NCBI RefSeq assembly: GCF_039524015.1
Contig: NZ_BAAAGF010000001.1
Coordinates: 1 to 64,000 of the forward strand
DNA: 64,000 bases
Source of the DNA: Gaetbulibacter_B jejuensis
GTDB lineage: Bacteria; Bacteroidota; Bacteroidia; Flavobacteriales; Flavobacteriaceae
Reading direction: 5' to 3'
Both the position numbers and the translations under genes were made by a program. The notes under the pieces are model-generated. The model saw nothing but the letters and a program-made list of their open reading frames with translations, was not told the DNA's origin and did not search any database. Below, in pieces: positions 1 to 8,606 of this stretch; the first letter of the stretch is position 1, and each line of letters opens with the position of its first letter.

Positions 1-2127
1 AAAACTTGTGTAATACGTCACTACAAAATCTGTAGAAGGTTGTGCGCCTAAAATACCTAAATCTTGAACCGTTAAATCAAAATCCTCAAATCCATCATTG
101 CTGTCATCATCGCAAACTTCTAGGTCTGGAACACTATTAAAAGAAGGGCTTCCTACAAAAAGTGTAAACTGAGATGTAGCATAACAAGCTTCACTGTATA
201 TATCTTGAATTCTTACATAAACTATTTGTCCATCAGCACTAGTATAGTTAGTTGGATCTGCTATTGGGTTTGTATTATTTTCAGCATCTGCTAAAGTTTC
301 AAAATATACTACATCAAACACAGTATCATCTTGACTACCTATAACTACGGATGTATTTTGAGTTAAATCAAAATTTGCTGTTGAATTAGGGGTACAAATA
401 CTTAAATTTTGAACGTCTTCAACAACAGGAGAAGGATAAAACTCTATTATAATAGAGTCTGTAGCTTGACATGATGCAGAGAATACAATTTCAACAGTAT
501 ATTCTCCATTTTCAGTTACATCTAGCGTTGAAGATGTTTCGCCTGGAATTACATCACCATTTAAATACCAAGTATGCGTAGCTGCTGGTGCTGCAGTATC
601 TAATGTTATTACACCTCCTTCACAAGTAGTATTAGCAGCTTGTACTGTGATATCATCTCCTAAATCACCTCCTAAATTAAAACTACCAGCTTCTAAAAAC
701 ACTCCAGAATCTAGAGCAGAATCGGAAGCATCAGCTATTACTAATTTTATATGATAAGTTTCTCCTGGTGTTACTGGAGATTGTGCTGTAAACACTTCTG
801 TTCTTCCATCAAAAGAAATTGGTGGTTGGTTATTTCCTGTGTAGCCACCAAAGTATTGCTCGTTAACAGCGCCACATCCTGGATTTGCTGGGTGAATATT
901 TGTAACCAGAATAGGTGTTGTTGTTCCTGGTAAAACAGCCAAATTAGTTGTTGTTCCTCCAGAATCGGTTAGTAAGAATGCAAATGCATCAGAATAAGTA
1001 CACTCAAAGGTTCCTCCTGTACTTCCATTATATTCTTCTGAAGCCATTAAAAAGTTAAAGCTTATACTATCTGCTAAAGGCACAAAGTCAAATTCTATTA
1101 TTGAAGCATTATTAGTTGTAGCTACTCCAACTGCCGCATTTAAATCTGGGTCACCAGGCCATGCCGAAGAACCGTCGCTCATTGCATTATTATTAGGACC
1201 TCTTGCTTTACTCGCGTCACCAGATGTCATTAATAAACCATCTTGAAAAGGAAAACTAATTCCATCTCCATAGAAGTAACCTATACCATTATCTTGCGAA
1301 AAATTAGTTCCTGTTGAGTAGGTTATATTTGAAACCTCAGCACAAGGACTATCAATTAACACGTCTAAAACCAATTCTTCAACTGTATATGTTGTTTGGT
1401 CGACAACTACATTTGGTCCAAGTACAAAAACTGTTATGGTTGTTGTTTCTGTACAGCCTTGTGGGTTAGTATCAGTTACTATAAGTGTAACTGTATATGT
1501 TCCTGCAGTAGTAAAGGTATTAGAAGCAGATTGACCAATAGCAGTATTTCCATCGCCAAAATTCCATGTGTAGGTTGCTCCTGTTCCATCTACAGAAAAA
1601 CCTGCACTTCCTTCAAAATCTACAGTCTCTCCTGGAAGAATACTCACGACTCCAGCACTTGCTTCAGGAGTTGTACTATCAATAGAAGGAGTTATAGTTT
1701 GACAAGGTTCAGCGCAAAATATTTCAGCAACCCAACCTGTTGTGGTTCCCGAATCGTTAGAAATAAACTCAAATGTTAAACATCCACTCGTATTAGTATC
1801 TGATGCTTCTACAAACCCTGGATTAACAACTCCAGAGTATGAACCTATAACAGGCGATGAAGTATCAGGTCCATCATAGATTGTTAAAATATCAGTATTT
1901 AATTGTGTACTAAATTCAGTAAAGTTCACTATGGTGAAATCCGTAGTGTTTTCTGGACAGATTGTTGTAACATAGCTCTCATTACTTGAGTAAGATCCAG
2001 CTGCTCCACCTGAATCGTAGAACATATCAGGTTGACACCTATTAAATGTCCCATCTTGCATGAGAACATCTTGTGAAAAAACATTTAGAGATATTAAAAA
2101 AACTACTAATAAGTAAACTTGCTTCAT
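1..2127 (-). CDS. Large secreted adhesin-like protein, N-terminal part (CUB, PKD, choice-of-anchor L)
   Basis: The frame is open from an ATG at 2127 to the left window edge, so at least 709 residues are present and the C-terminus is missing. Residues 1-19 are a signal peptide (MKQVYLLVVFLISLNVFSQ). Residues about 25-125 resemble a CUB domain (ILTIYDGPD, then a Cys-rich end), about 150-220 a PKD domain (YTWNFGDGNT), and about 245-490 a choice-of-anchor L region (NITYSTGTNF, FNFLMASEEYNG, ADASDSALDSGVFLE). Ig-like segments follow (TWYLNGDVIPGETSSTLDV). This order is usual for very long flavobacterial surface proteins exported by the type IX system, often with a C-terminal sorting domain, which would lie outside the window. 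The ligand is unknown. It reads away from nfu across a 405-base gap. Confidence 0.85.
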   Translation of the reverse strand, partial: MKQVYLLVVFLISLNVFSQDVLMQDGTFNRCQPDMFYDSGGAAGSYSSNESYVTTICPENTTDFTIVNFTEFSTQLNTDILTIYDGPDTSSPVIGSYSGVVNPGFVEASDTNTSGCLTFEFISNDSGTTTGWVAEIFCAEPCQTITPSIDSTTPEASAGVVSILPGETVDFEGSAGFSVDGTGATYTWNFGDGNTAIGQSASNTFTTAGTYTVTLIVTDTNPQGCTETTTITVFVLGPNVVVDQTTYTVEELVLDVLIDSPCAEVSNITYSTGTNFSQDNGIGYFYGDGISFPFQDGLLMTSGDASKARGPNNNAMSDGSSAWPGDPDLNAAVGVATTNNASIIEFDFVPLADSISFNFLMASEEYNGSTGGTFECTYSDAFAFLLTDSGGTTTNLAVLPGTTTPILVTNIHPANPGCGAVNEQYFGGYTGNNQPPISFDGRTEVFTAQSPVTPGETYHIKLVIADASDSALDSGVFLEAGSFNLGGDLGDDITVQAANTTCEGGVITLDTAAPAATHTWYLNGDVIPGETSSTLDVTENGEYTVEIVFSASCQATDSIIIEFYPSPVVEDVQNLSICTPNSTANFDLTQNTSVVIGSQDDTVFDVVYFETLADAENNTNPIADPTNYTSADGQIVYVRIQDIYSEACYATSQFTLFVGSPSFNSVPDLEVCDDDSNDGFEDFDLTVQDLGILGAQPSTDFVVTYYTSF

Positions 2128-2532
2128 AATTACCTACTTTTTACTAATTGATATTATTTTATAAAGTATTTAACTTTTAAAATATAACAGTTTAATACAT
2201 CAAAATACTACCTTACAAAAACAGGTCTTTGATATACCAACATGTTCCTCAACCAGTTATGTTAACACCTTATTCTTAAACAGCGTTGTTAAAAACAAAA
2301 TTAATGTTAACAACATTCAAGTAGGTATTACAATAAAAGCGGAAATTTAATAAATTTTAACTAATTACATCTTTTAAATTGTAATAAAAATACCAGTTTT
2401 AACAGTTATAAGTATTAAAAAATTGATTTTCTGATTATGATTACTTTTTGAGTTAAAAATGACTTAAAAAGAAATTTAGAAAACCTCTCTTCAATACTGC
2501 TTTTGTATCTTTGTATCTAAAATAGATTTACA
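2128..2532. other. 405-base intergenic region between divergent adhesin and nfu genes
   Basis: No gene is visible here. It must hold both divergent promoters. An 8-bp inverted repeat GTTGTTAA/TTAACAAC lies at 2285-2292 and 2307-2314. The complement of 2296-2303 reads TAATTTTG, a -7 box match for the adhesin, but it lies about 170 bases from the ATG and has no properly spaced -33 TTTG. The nfu box is listed separately. Confidence 0.5.
2506..2513 (+). promoter_or_regulatory. Probable -7 promoter box of nfu
   Basis: TATCTTTG matches the Bacteroidota housekeeping -7 consensus TAnnTTTG exactly and lies 19 bases before the GTG start at 2533, giving a leader of about 13-15 bases. No clear -33 TTTG is present at the usual distance. 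Confidence 0.5.
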
Positions 2533-3435
2533 GTGAAAAATATTTCAATAAAAATTACAACAACCAACAATCCCTCTATTGTTAAGTTTGAAGCAAATAC
2601 TTTTTTGACTCAACATAAAAGTTATGAGTTTAATAACATTGATGATGCTAAACCATCGCCTTTGGCCCAACAGTTATTTTATTTACCTTTTGTAAAGAAA
2701 GTTTACATCTCTGGTAATTTTATAGCGGTTGAAAAATATAATATTGTTGAATGGGAAGATGTACAAAACGAGGTTGCTGAACAAATTGAAAACTATTTAA
2801 ATAGCGATGGAGTGTTAATAGAAGAAACAGCTACTCCTAAAAAAGTTCCTGTAACTGTATATGCTGAAAGCACACCTAACCCATCAGCAATGAAGTTTGT
2901 TGCTAATAAAAAACTGGTTACAACAAACTACGAATTCTCTTCAATAGACGATGCTAAATTATCGCCATTAGCTTTAGAGTTATTTCATTTTCCTTTTGTG
3001 AAAAATGTTTTTTTTGACGAAAACTATGTTTCAATTACTAAGTATGACATGGCAGAATGGAATGACATCACTATGGAGTTACGTGAGTTTATTAGAAAGT
3101 ACATTGAAGATGGTAAAGAAGTAATGAATGCTAATGCACAAGCAACACTACAAAAAACTACAGAGCAATTAGATGAAGCTTTTGAATTGCTTGATGACAC
3201 TTCAAAAGAAATCATCAATATACTTGAAGAGTATGTTAAACCTGCTGTTGCTAGTGATGGCGGAAACATACATTTTGACTCCTATAATAAAGATACAAAA
3301 ACCGTAAAGGTAATCCTACAAGGTGCTTGCAGTGGATGCCCTTCATCAACATTTACTTTAAAGAATGGCATTGAAAACATGCTAAAAGAAATGTTGAACG
3401 GTAAAGTCTCTACAGTTGAAGCTATAAATGGTTAA
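2533..3435 (+). CDS. NifU/Nfu-type iron-sulfur scaffold with two Nfu N domains
   Basis: The 300-residue protein has two tandem Nfu N-terminal domains (about 5-92 and 107-197) followed by a NifU C-terminal domain (about 215-296) with the cluster-binding pair C266-S-G-C269. The family assembles or carries Fe-S clusters and passes them to target proteins in the cytoplasm. The repeats are recognisable from paired motifs: NNPSIVKFEAN with NNIDDAKPSPLAQQLF, and PNPSAMKFVAN with SSIDDAKLSPLALELF. The start is GTG, supported by the promoter box just upstream and the absence of a good alternative. It stands alone. Two N domains rather than one is the notable feature; the family call is secure. Confidence 0.92.
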   Translation: MKNISIKITTTNNPSIVKFEANTFLTQHKSYEFNNIDDAKPSPLAQQLFYLPFVKKVYISGNFIAVEKYNIVEWEDVQNEVAEQIENYLNSDGVLIEETATPKKVPVTVYAESTPNPSAMKFVANKKLVTTNYEFSSIDDAKLSPLALELFHFPFVKNVFFDENYVSITKYDMAEWNDITMELREFIRKYIEDGKEVMNANAQATLQKTTEQLDEAFELLDDTSKEIINILEEYVKPAVASDGGNIHFDSYNKDTKTVKVILQGACSGCPSSTFTLKNGIENMLKEMLNGKVSTVEAING

Positions 3436-3590
3436 ACTTACTCCTAAAAAGGATTGTTTTGAATTTATAAAACTTCATAATTTTCAAAAATTAGATTTAT
3501 CTTAAAAAAGAGTTAATTTATCTCAATCTTAACATTTTCAGCTTTTATTATTAAACATATTTTCTTTTTTTTACGACAAAATCACAAATC

Positions 3591-4295
3591 ATGAAGAAAA
3601 ACCAAGTAATTGTTGCCCTTGCACTAATTTTAACCTCAAATCTAAGTATTGCACAAGAAGTGCTTAGTCGCTCATTATCACCTTCTGCTAATGGTAGTAG
3701 TGGTCTTATCACAACAACACCTGTTGTCCTAAACGACGATGTTGAAGGTACACCATACATAACAAGTGATTTTCTACCAGCAAGAATATCTGCCTCTGAT
3801 GACAATATTTTTTACGTAAGGTATAATGCAATTAAGGATGAAATTGAAGTAAAAGGAGATAACAATCAAGCTTTTGCTTTAAATAAATATAGAAAAGACA
3901 TTATTATCAAGTTAGTTTCTAACAGTAAAACTTACAGATTATTCGACTATGTTGACGATAACGAATTACCTAATTTAGGGTATTTTGTTGATTTAATCCC
4001 AGAATCCAACATCAAACTTCTTAAGAAAGAAAGAGTAATCTTTATTGAAGAAAAAGTAGCATTAACTAGCTACCATACTGCAAGACCTGCTCAATTTAAA
4101 AGAGTAAGTGATGATTACTACATTAAAATTTCTGAAGAACAAGGTGCTGTATTAATGCCTAAAAGAAAAAAAGACATCGCTAAGTTAATTCCTGAGCATT
4201 CAAAAGATATTTTAAGCTATATTAAAACTAACAAGATTAAAACCTCAAGAGAAGAAGATTTAATTAAACTGGTTAACTACATGAGTACTTTATAA
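3591..4295 (+). CDS. Exported protein of unknown function
   Basis: I do not recognise this 234-residue protein. Residues 1-21 form a signal peptide ending SIAQ, so it should be periplasmic or surface located. No transmembrane helix follows. The mature part begins with a Ser/Thr/Gly-rich stretch (residues 25-50), then a mixed region with many charged residues (RYNAIKDEIEVKGDNNQAF) and a Lys-rich C-terminal half (MPKRKKDIAKLIP). The middle section (IIKLVSNSKTYRLFDYVDD) could be beta-rich. It is a single-gene unit closed by a strong terminator at 4320-4347. Codon use and signal peptide look native. Confidence 0.8.
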   Translation: MKKNQVIVALALILTSNLSIAQEVLSRSLSPSANGSSGLITTTPVVLNDDVEGTPYITSDFLPARISASDDNIFYVRYNAIKDEIEVKGDNNQAFALNKYRKDIIIKLVSNSKTYRLFDYVDDNELPNLGYFVDLIPESNIKLLKKERVIFIEEKVALTSYHTARPAQFKRVSDDYYIKISEEQGAVLMPKRKKDIAKLIPEHSKDILSYIKTNKIKTSREEDLIKLVNYMSTL

Positions 4296-4319
4296 TTTTC
4301 TCATGAATATAAAATTTAT

Positions 4320-4347
4320 AAAAGCACTTACAATAAGTGCTTTTTTT
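4320..4347 (+). terminator. Rho-independent terminator after the unknown exported protein
   Basis: A perfect 10-bp stem, AAAGCACTTA (4321-4330) with TAAGTGCTTT (4334-4343), encloses a 3-base loop and runs into a T tract. It starts 25 bases after the stop at 4295. Confidence 0.9.
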
Positions 4348-4441
4348 TATACCTTCAAATTAAATAATCGTTAATAAAAGAATTTGATTTTCACTTCAAA
4401 ATCATTATAATTAATTTAATAGAAATTTAAAAACACACAAT

Positions 4442-5254
4442 ATGGATATTGAAAAATGGACAAACACAGCTGTTGAATTTGCAACAGAATATGGACTAAA
4501 GGTAATTGGAGCAATTGTCTTTTGGATTGTAGGTTCGTGGATTATTAAAAAAATAATGAACACAACCAGAAAATTAATGACAAAAAGCAACTATGATGAA
4601 AGCCTTCAAAAGTTCTTATTAAACCTATTAAGTTGGGGATTAAAAATTTTATTAGTCATTACACTTTTAGGCGTTTTAGGAGTACCAACCACATCATTTG
4701 CAGCAGTATTAGCAGCAGCAGGTTTAGCAGTAGGTATGGCACTTCAAGGATCCTTAGGTAATTTTGCAGGTGGTGTTTTAATCATGATTTTTAAACCTAT
4801 AAAAATCGGCGATTTAATTGAAGCTCAAGGTGAAATAGGTGTGGTAAAACAAATTGAAATATTTACCACTAAATTAACTGGCTTGTCTAATAAAGAAATT
4901 ATAATTCCTAATGGAGCTTTGTCTAACGGAAACATTGTTAACTATTCTACTGAAGGAACTAGACGTGTAGATTTAGTTTTTGGTGTAGGTTATGACTCTG
5001 ATATAAAACAAACTAAAGAAGTATTAATGAATGTGCTTACCTCACATCCAAAAGTACTTAAAGATCCTGCTCCTGCTGTAACTGTTTTAGAGTTAGCAGA
5101 TAGCTCAATAAACTTTGCTACAAGACCATGGTGTAAAACTGAACACTATTGGGATGTTTACTTTGATGTGACCGAACAAGTAAAAGAAGCTCTTGATGCT
5201 GCTGGTATTGAAATACCTTACCCACACCAAGTTGAAATACATAAAGAAAGTTAA
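4442..5254 (+). CDS. MscS-family mechanosensitive ion channel
   Basis: The 270-residue protein has the small MscS layout: three membrane helices (about 15-35, 60-82 and 86-112) and a C-terminal beta/alpha domain. The third helix carries the pore-lining Ala/Gly pattern (LAAAGLAVGMALQGSLGNFAGG) interrupted here only by family-typical residues, followed by KPIKIGD. Such channels in the inner membrane open on hypo-osmotic shock and release solutes. Its stop codon overlaps that of convergent tsaB by four bases (TTAA at 5251-5254). A 7-bp inverted repeat TGATTTT/AAAATCA lies at 4385-4404 before the gene; its role is unknown. Confidence 0.93.
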   Translation: MDIEKWTNTAVEFATEYGLKVIGAIVFWIVGSWIIKKIMNTTRKLMTKSNYDESLQKFLLNLLSWGLKILLVITLLGVLGVPTTSFAAVLAAAGLAVGMALQGSLGNFAGGVLIMIFKPIKIGDLIEAQGEIGVVKQIEIFTTKLTGLSNKEIIIPNGALSNGNIVNYSTEGTRRVDLVFGVGYDSDIKQTKEVLMNVLTSHPKVLKDPAPAVTVLELADSSINFATRPWCKTEHYWDVYFDVTEQVKEALDAAGIEIPYPHQVEIHKES

Positions 5255-5922
5255 GCTTTAGGCTTTAACGCAATAAAATCTTTTAAATAATAAGGTTCAA
5301 AATAAGCGACATCTTCGATGTCGTTTTTTTTGTACTTATCATAAGCCAACATACTCATTTCGTTTGCTGAAGGTAATCTATCTTCAATAAAAACTGCATT
5401 TTCATCTTGTATTATAGTTTGGGCTTTTTCAACGCCATTACCAACAAAATAGACTTTACCTTTTGCGAGATAGTCTTTAAAAGAGTTTTCATCTAGTATT
5501 TGTGCTTCAATAGCTCTTATTTCGTTATATGAACTGTCAAACACAGCTGAATAGACTTCCATTCGTCTAGCATCTAACATAGGCACAATAACACCATTAG
5601 TAGCTTTTACTTGATGCGCTAAAGCTTTTAATGTTGATACAGAGATTAACGGTTTCTCCAAAGAAAAACAAAGTCCTTTTGCTGCTGAAACACCTATTCT
5701 TAAACCTGTGTAAGATCCTGGACCTTTACTTACTGCAACTGCGTCAATTTGAAACAAACTAACGCTTGCGCTATTAAGGACATCGTCAATAAACACATGC
5801 AAAGACTCAGCATGTGAATAATTCTTATCATTAAGTTCCTTTAAAACCAAAGTCTCTCCTTGTTTTGAAAGAGAGACTGAACAGTTTGTTGTTGTGGTTT
5901 CTATGTTTAGTATAACTGCCAA
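5251..5922 (-). CDS. tsaB: tRNA threonylcarbamoyladenosine biosynthesis protein TsaB
   Basis: The 223-residue protein begins with the TsaB signature MAVILNIETTTTNCSVSL and has the SKGPGSYTGLRIGVSAAKGL motif at about residues 65-84. TsaB is the inactive ASKHA-fold partner of TsaD in the complex that adds threonylcarbamoyl to A37 of ANN-reading tRNAs. It is the last gene of the efflux operon, four bases after the adaptor gene that ends at 5927, so it is probably read through from the efflux promoter. This coupling to an exporter looks positional rather than functional. Its length is normal for the family. Confidence 0.95.
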   Translation of the reverse strand: MAVILNIETTTTNCSVSLSKQGETLVLKELNDKNYSHAESLHVFIDDVLNSASVSLFQIDAVAVSKGPGSYTGLRIGVSAAKGLCFSLEKPLISVSTLKALAHQVKATNGVIVPMLDARRMEVYSAVFDSSYNEIRAIEAQILDENSFKDYLAKGKVYFVGNGVEKAQTIIQDENAVFIEDRLPSANEMSMLAYDKYKKNDIEDVAYFEPYYLKDFIALKPKA

Positions 5923-5926
5923 ATAT

Positions 5927-7219
5927 TTAGTCTTGTGAGTTATCTGTATCTTTTGTGTCTTGCTTAACTTCTATTTTATCTCCAGAATTAAGCGTTTTTG
6001 AAACTACGTTGTATGGTCCAGTAATGATTTCATCATCTTCTTTAAGACCTGAAATAATTTCAATGTTTGAATTGTCTTGTATTCCTGTTTTTACAACTCG
6101 CAATTTAGCTTCTCCGTTATTAGTTACAAAAACACACTCAAACTTTTCTTCAGTTTCACCTTCAACTTTATTAATCGTTTTTTCGTAAGACTTTTTAGTA
6201 GAACTAGTATCTGTCTTAACAACTATTGCACTAATTGGTACAGCAACTGTTTTTTCTCTTTTGTTTGTAATAATATCTACAGTAGCAGTCATACCTGGTC
6301 TAAAAGGCGAGTAATGCTCTGGCTTTCCTTCAATTAAATCTTTATAAGATTCTTCGAGAATTCTAACCTTTACTCTAAAGTTTGTAACCTGATCTGCTGT
6401 TAATGTTCCTGCTGCTGAGTTTGCTATTTCAGTAACCACACCTTTAAATTCCTTTTTCAAATAAGCATCAACCTCAACAATAGTAGAGTCACCAATTTGA
6501 ACCTTAACAATATCATTTTCGTTTACATCTACTTCAACTTCCATATTGCTTAAGTTAGCAACACGCATAATTTCGGTACCAGCCATTTGTTGAGTACCTA
6601 CTACTCTTTCGCCTAATTCTACATTAAGCATAGAAATAGTTCCTCTCATTGGTGCATAAATAGTAGTTCTGGTAAGGTTGTCTTTTGCTTCATTTACTGT
6701 AGCTGCAGCACTTTGCACACTGTAATAAGCTGAACTCTTGTTTGCTTGAGCAGTTTCGTAAGTTGCAATAGCTTTGTCCCAATCTGCTTTAGAAATTACG
6801 CCTTTTTCAAAAAGCACTTTGTTTCGGTCATAATCAGCTTTTGCTTGTTTTAAATTTGCTTCAGCTTGCTCTAAACCTGCTCTTACATTTTGGTAAGAGG
6901 CTTGAGACCTGTTTACTGCAGATTGAATTAAATCTGGATTTATTCTTACTAATAAATCTCCTTTATTTACTTCTTGTCCTTCTTTAAATGGTAGTTCTAA
7001 AATTTCACCAGATACTTCAGAAGATATTTTCACTTCTACTTCTGGTTGAATTTTACCTGTAGCCGAAACAGTTTCAATAATATCAACTAAGGCTACTTTT
7101 TTAGTTTCTACTTCTTTAAAGTTTCCTTTTTTGCCAAATAAACCTGCTTTTGACCCAATAATTAAAAGGATTATTAATGCAATAGCTGATAGTACTAAAA
7201 TTTTGGCTGTCTTACTCAT
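5927..7219 (-). CDS. HlyD/MacA-like periplasmic adaptor (second adaptor of the operon)
   Basis: This 430-residue membrane fusion protein has an N-terminal membrane anchor (about 7-27), a lipoyl/barrel-sandwich part (GKIQPEVEVKISSEVSG), an alpha-helical hairpin (about 100-180, with KGVISKADWDKA), a second lipoyl half (YAPMRGTISMLNVELGERV), and a beta-barrel region. It should bridge an inner-membrane ABC permease and the TolC-type channel. The C-terminal tail is rich in Asp/Lys/Ser. It lies nine bases after the TolC-like gene. It is a diverged paralog of the adaptor at 8607-9770, sharing the KALFEKGVIS-type hairpin motif. Confidence 0.9.
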   Translation of the reverse strand: MSKTAKILVLSAIALIILLIIGSKAGLFGKKGNFKEVETKKVALVDIIETVSATGKIQPEVEVKISSEVSGEILELPFKEGQEVNKGDLLVRINPDLIQSAVNRSQASYQNVRAGLEQAEANLKQAKADYDRNKVLFEKGVISKADWDKAIATYETAQANKSSAYYSVQSAAATVNEAKDNLTRTTIYAPMRGTISMLNVELGERVVGTQQMAGTEIMRVANLSNMEVEVDVNENDIVKVQIGDSTIVEVDAYLKKEFKGVVTEIANSAAGTLTADQVTNFRVKVRILEESYKDLIEGKPEHYSPFRPGMTATVDIITNKREKTVAVPISAIVVKTDTSSTKKSYEKTINKVEGETEEKFECVFVTNNGEAKLRVVKTGIQDNSNIEIISGLKEDDEIITGPYNVVSKTLNSGDKIEVKQDTKDTDNSQD

Positions 7220-7228
7220 GGTAAATTA

Positions 7229-8557
7229 TTAGTTTATGTCTGTAATAGGAATTCCAAAGTAGAATTCTAATACTTTTAATTTGAATATATAGTCGTATTT
7301 TGTTCTAATTACATCACTTTGGGCTGCTTCAAATCTGTTTTGAGATTGATTATAATCAAAGGCATTTAACAATCCAACATTATAACGCTCTCTAGAATAA
7401 TTAAAAGCTTCTTCTCTTGCTTCAAGTGTTTTTTGCGCAGCTTCATAGGCTTTTAACGCACCTTTAGTGTCGTTATAGGCTTGGTAAACTGCTGTTTCCA
7501 TATCTAAATTGGCTTGCTCTAATTGAACTTTTGCGCGCTCCAAATTTACTTTATTTCTTTTAACATTGTTGCTTGCAGCAAATCCATTAAAAATAGGAAT
7601 ACTTAAACTTAAACTAAAATTGTGACTTTTGTTATCTGTTAACTGAGTTTCAAAATCAGGAGTATCAAATAGCTGTGATGTAAAATAATTTGAACCAAAA
7701 TTATACGATCCTCTTAACGTTGGTTGTAAAGCACCTTTAGCTATTTTTAAATTATCGTTTGCTATTTCTTGGTTTGTTTCTGCAATTTTAATATCGTATC
7801 TAGTTTCTTTTGCCTTACTTACTATAGCATCAGGTGATTGTTCTAAGATCATAGTTGTAGGTACTTGATAATCTATATCTACAATATCAAAAGTTTCATA
7901 CTCTTGTATTAATAATAATTGCGCTAACTGAATTCTAGACAATAAAACTGTGTTTTCGGCATTTACAATTTGCTGTTCTTGAGTAGCAATTGTTGCTTGT
8001 ATTTCTAACAAATCACCTCTTGGTAACACTCCTGCATCGACAAGCTCATTAGTTCTTTCTAATTCTTGTTGCGATACAACTTGTTGTGCTTGTAAAACTT
8101 TTAATTGCTCTTTATTAAATAAGATTTGTAAAAACGAATTAGCCACAAGTAGCGAGATATCATCTTTAATTTTATCTAACTGATATCTAGAGGCTAAAAT
8201 TTCTAAGTTAGAACGATGTAATTGATTAATATTACGTAATCCATCATAAATGTTTAAACTAGAACTAATACCTCCTGAAAGGTTTTTAGTAGTTGAGTTA
8301 ACAGCATCAAACGTAACAGGATCTTGCCCTAAACCAATACTCCACGAGTGTGTAACCGAAGCATTTAAAGTTGGCAAAAAGTTACCTATTGCATCTTTTT
8401 TATTGATTTCTGATTGTTCTAAGTCTAGTTCACTTTGTTTTACAGTAATGTTGTTTTGTAATGCGTGATCTACACATTCTTCAAGCGTCCACTTTTTGGT
8501 TTGCGCTTGGAATGAAAACGTCAATAATACCGTAAATACAAAAATTGCTTTTTTCAT
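7229..8557 (-). CDS. TolC-family outer membrane efflux channel
   Basis: The 442-residue protein has a signal peptide (residues 1-18, ending SFQAQ) and the two TolC/OEP repeats rich in coiled-coil helices (about 25-220 and 235-430). Typical family segments include WTLEECVDHALQNN near the N-terminus and ERYNVGLLNAFDYNQSQN near the end. It should form a trimeric outer-membrane and periplasmic tunnel that accepts substrate from the adaptors encoded on both sides. The gene sits between the two HlyD-like adaptors and reads in the same direction, with 49 bases to the upstream adaptor. Confidence 0.93.
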   Translation of the reverse strand: MKKAIFVFTVLLTFSFQAQTKKWTLEECVDHALQNNITVKQSELDLEQSEINKKDAIGNFLPTLNASVTHSWSIGLGQDPVTFDAVNSTTKNLSGGISSSLNIYDGLRNINQLHRSNLEILASRYQLDKIKDDISLLVANSFLQILFNKEQLKVLQAQQVVSQQELERTNELVDAGVLPRGDLLEIQATIATQEQQIVNAENTVLLSRIQLAQLLLIQEYETFDIVDIDYQVPTTMILEQSPDAIVSKAKETRYDIKIAETNQEIANDNLKIAKGALQPTLRGSYNFGSNYFTSQLFDTPDFETQLTDNKSHNFSLSLSIPIFNGFAASNNVKRNKVNLERAKVQLEQANLDMETAVYQAYNDTKGALKAYEAAQKTLEAREEAFNYSRERYNVGLLNAFDYNQSQNRFEAAQSDVIRTKYDYIFKLKVLEFYFGIPITDIN

Positions 8558-8606
8558 AATTAAAATATATGTCTATAGATATGTTAAAGTGTTACAAAAA
8601 ATTGAA

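Noticed and set aside
1396..1779. Cysteine-rich 127-residue plus-strand open frame
   Set aside because: It is the opposite-strand shadow of the PKD and choice-of-anchor L part of the adhesin; the Cys and Ser run comes from reverse-complement codons.
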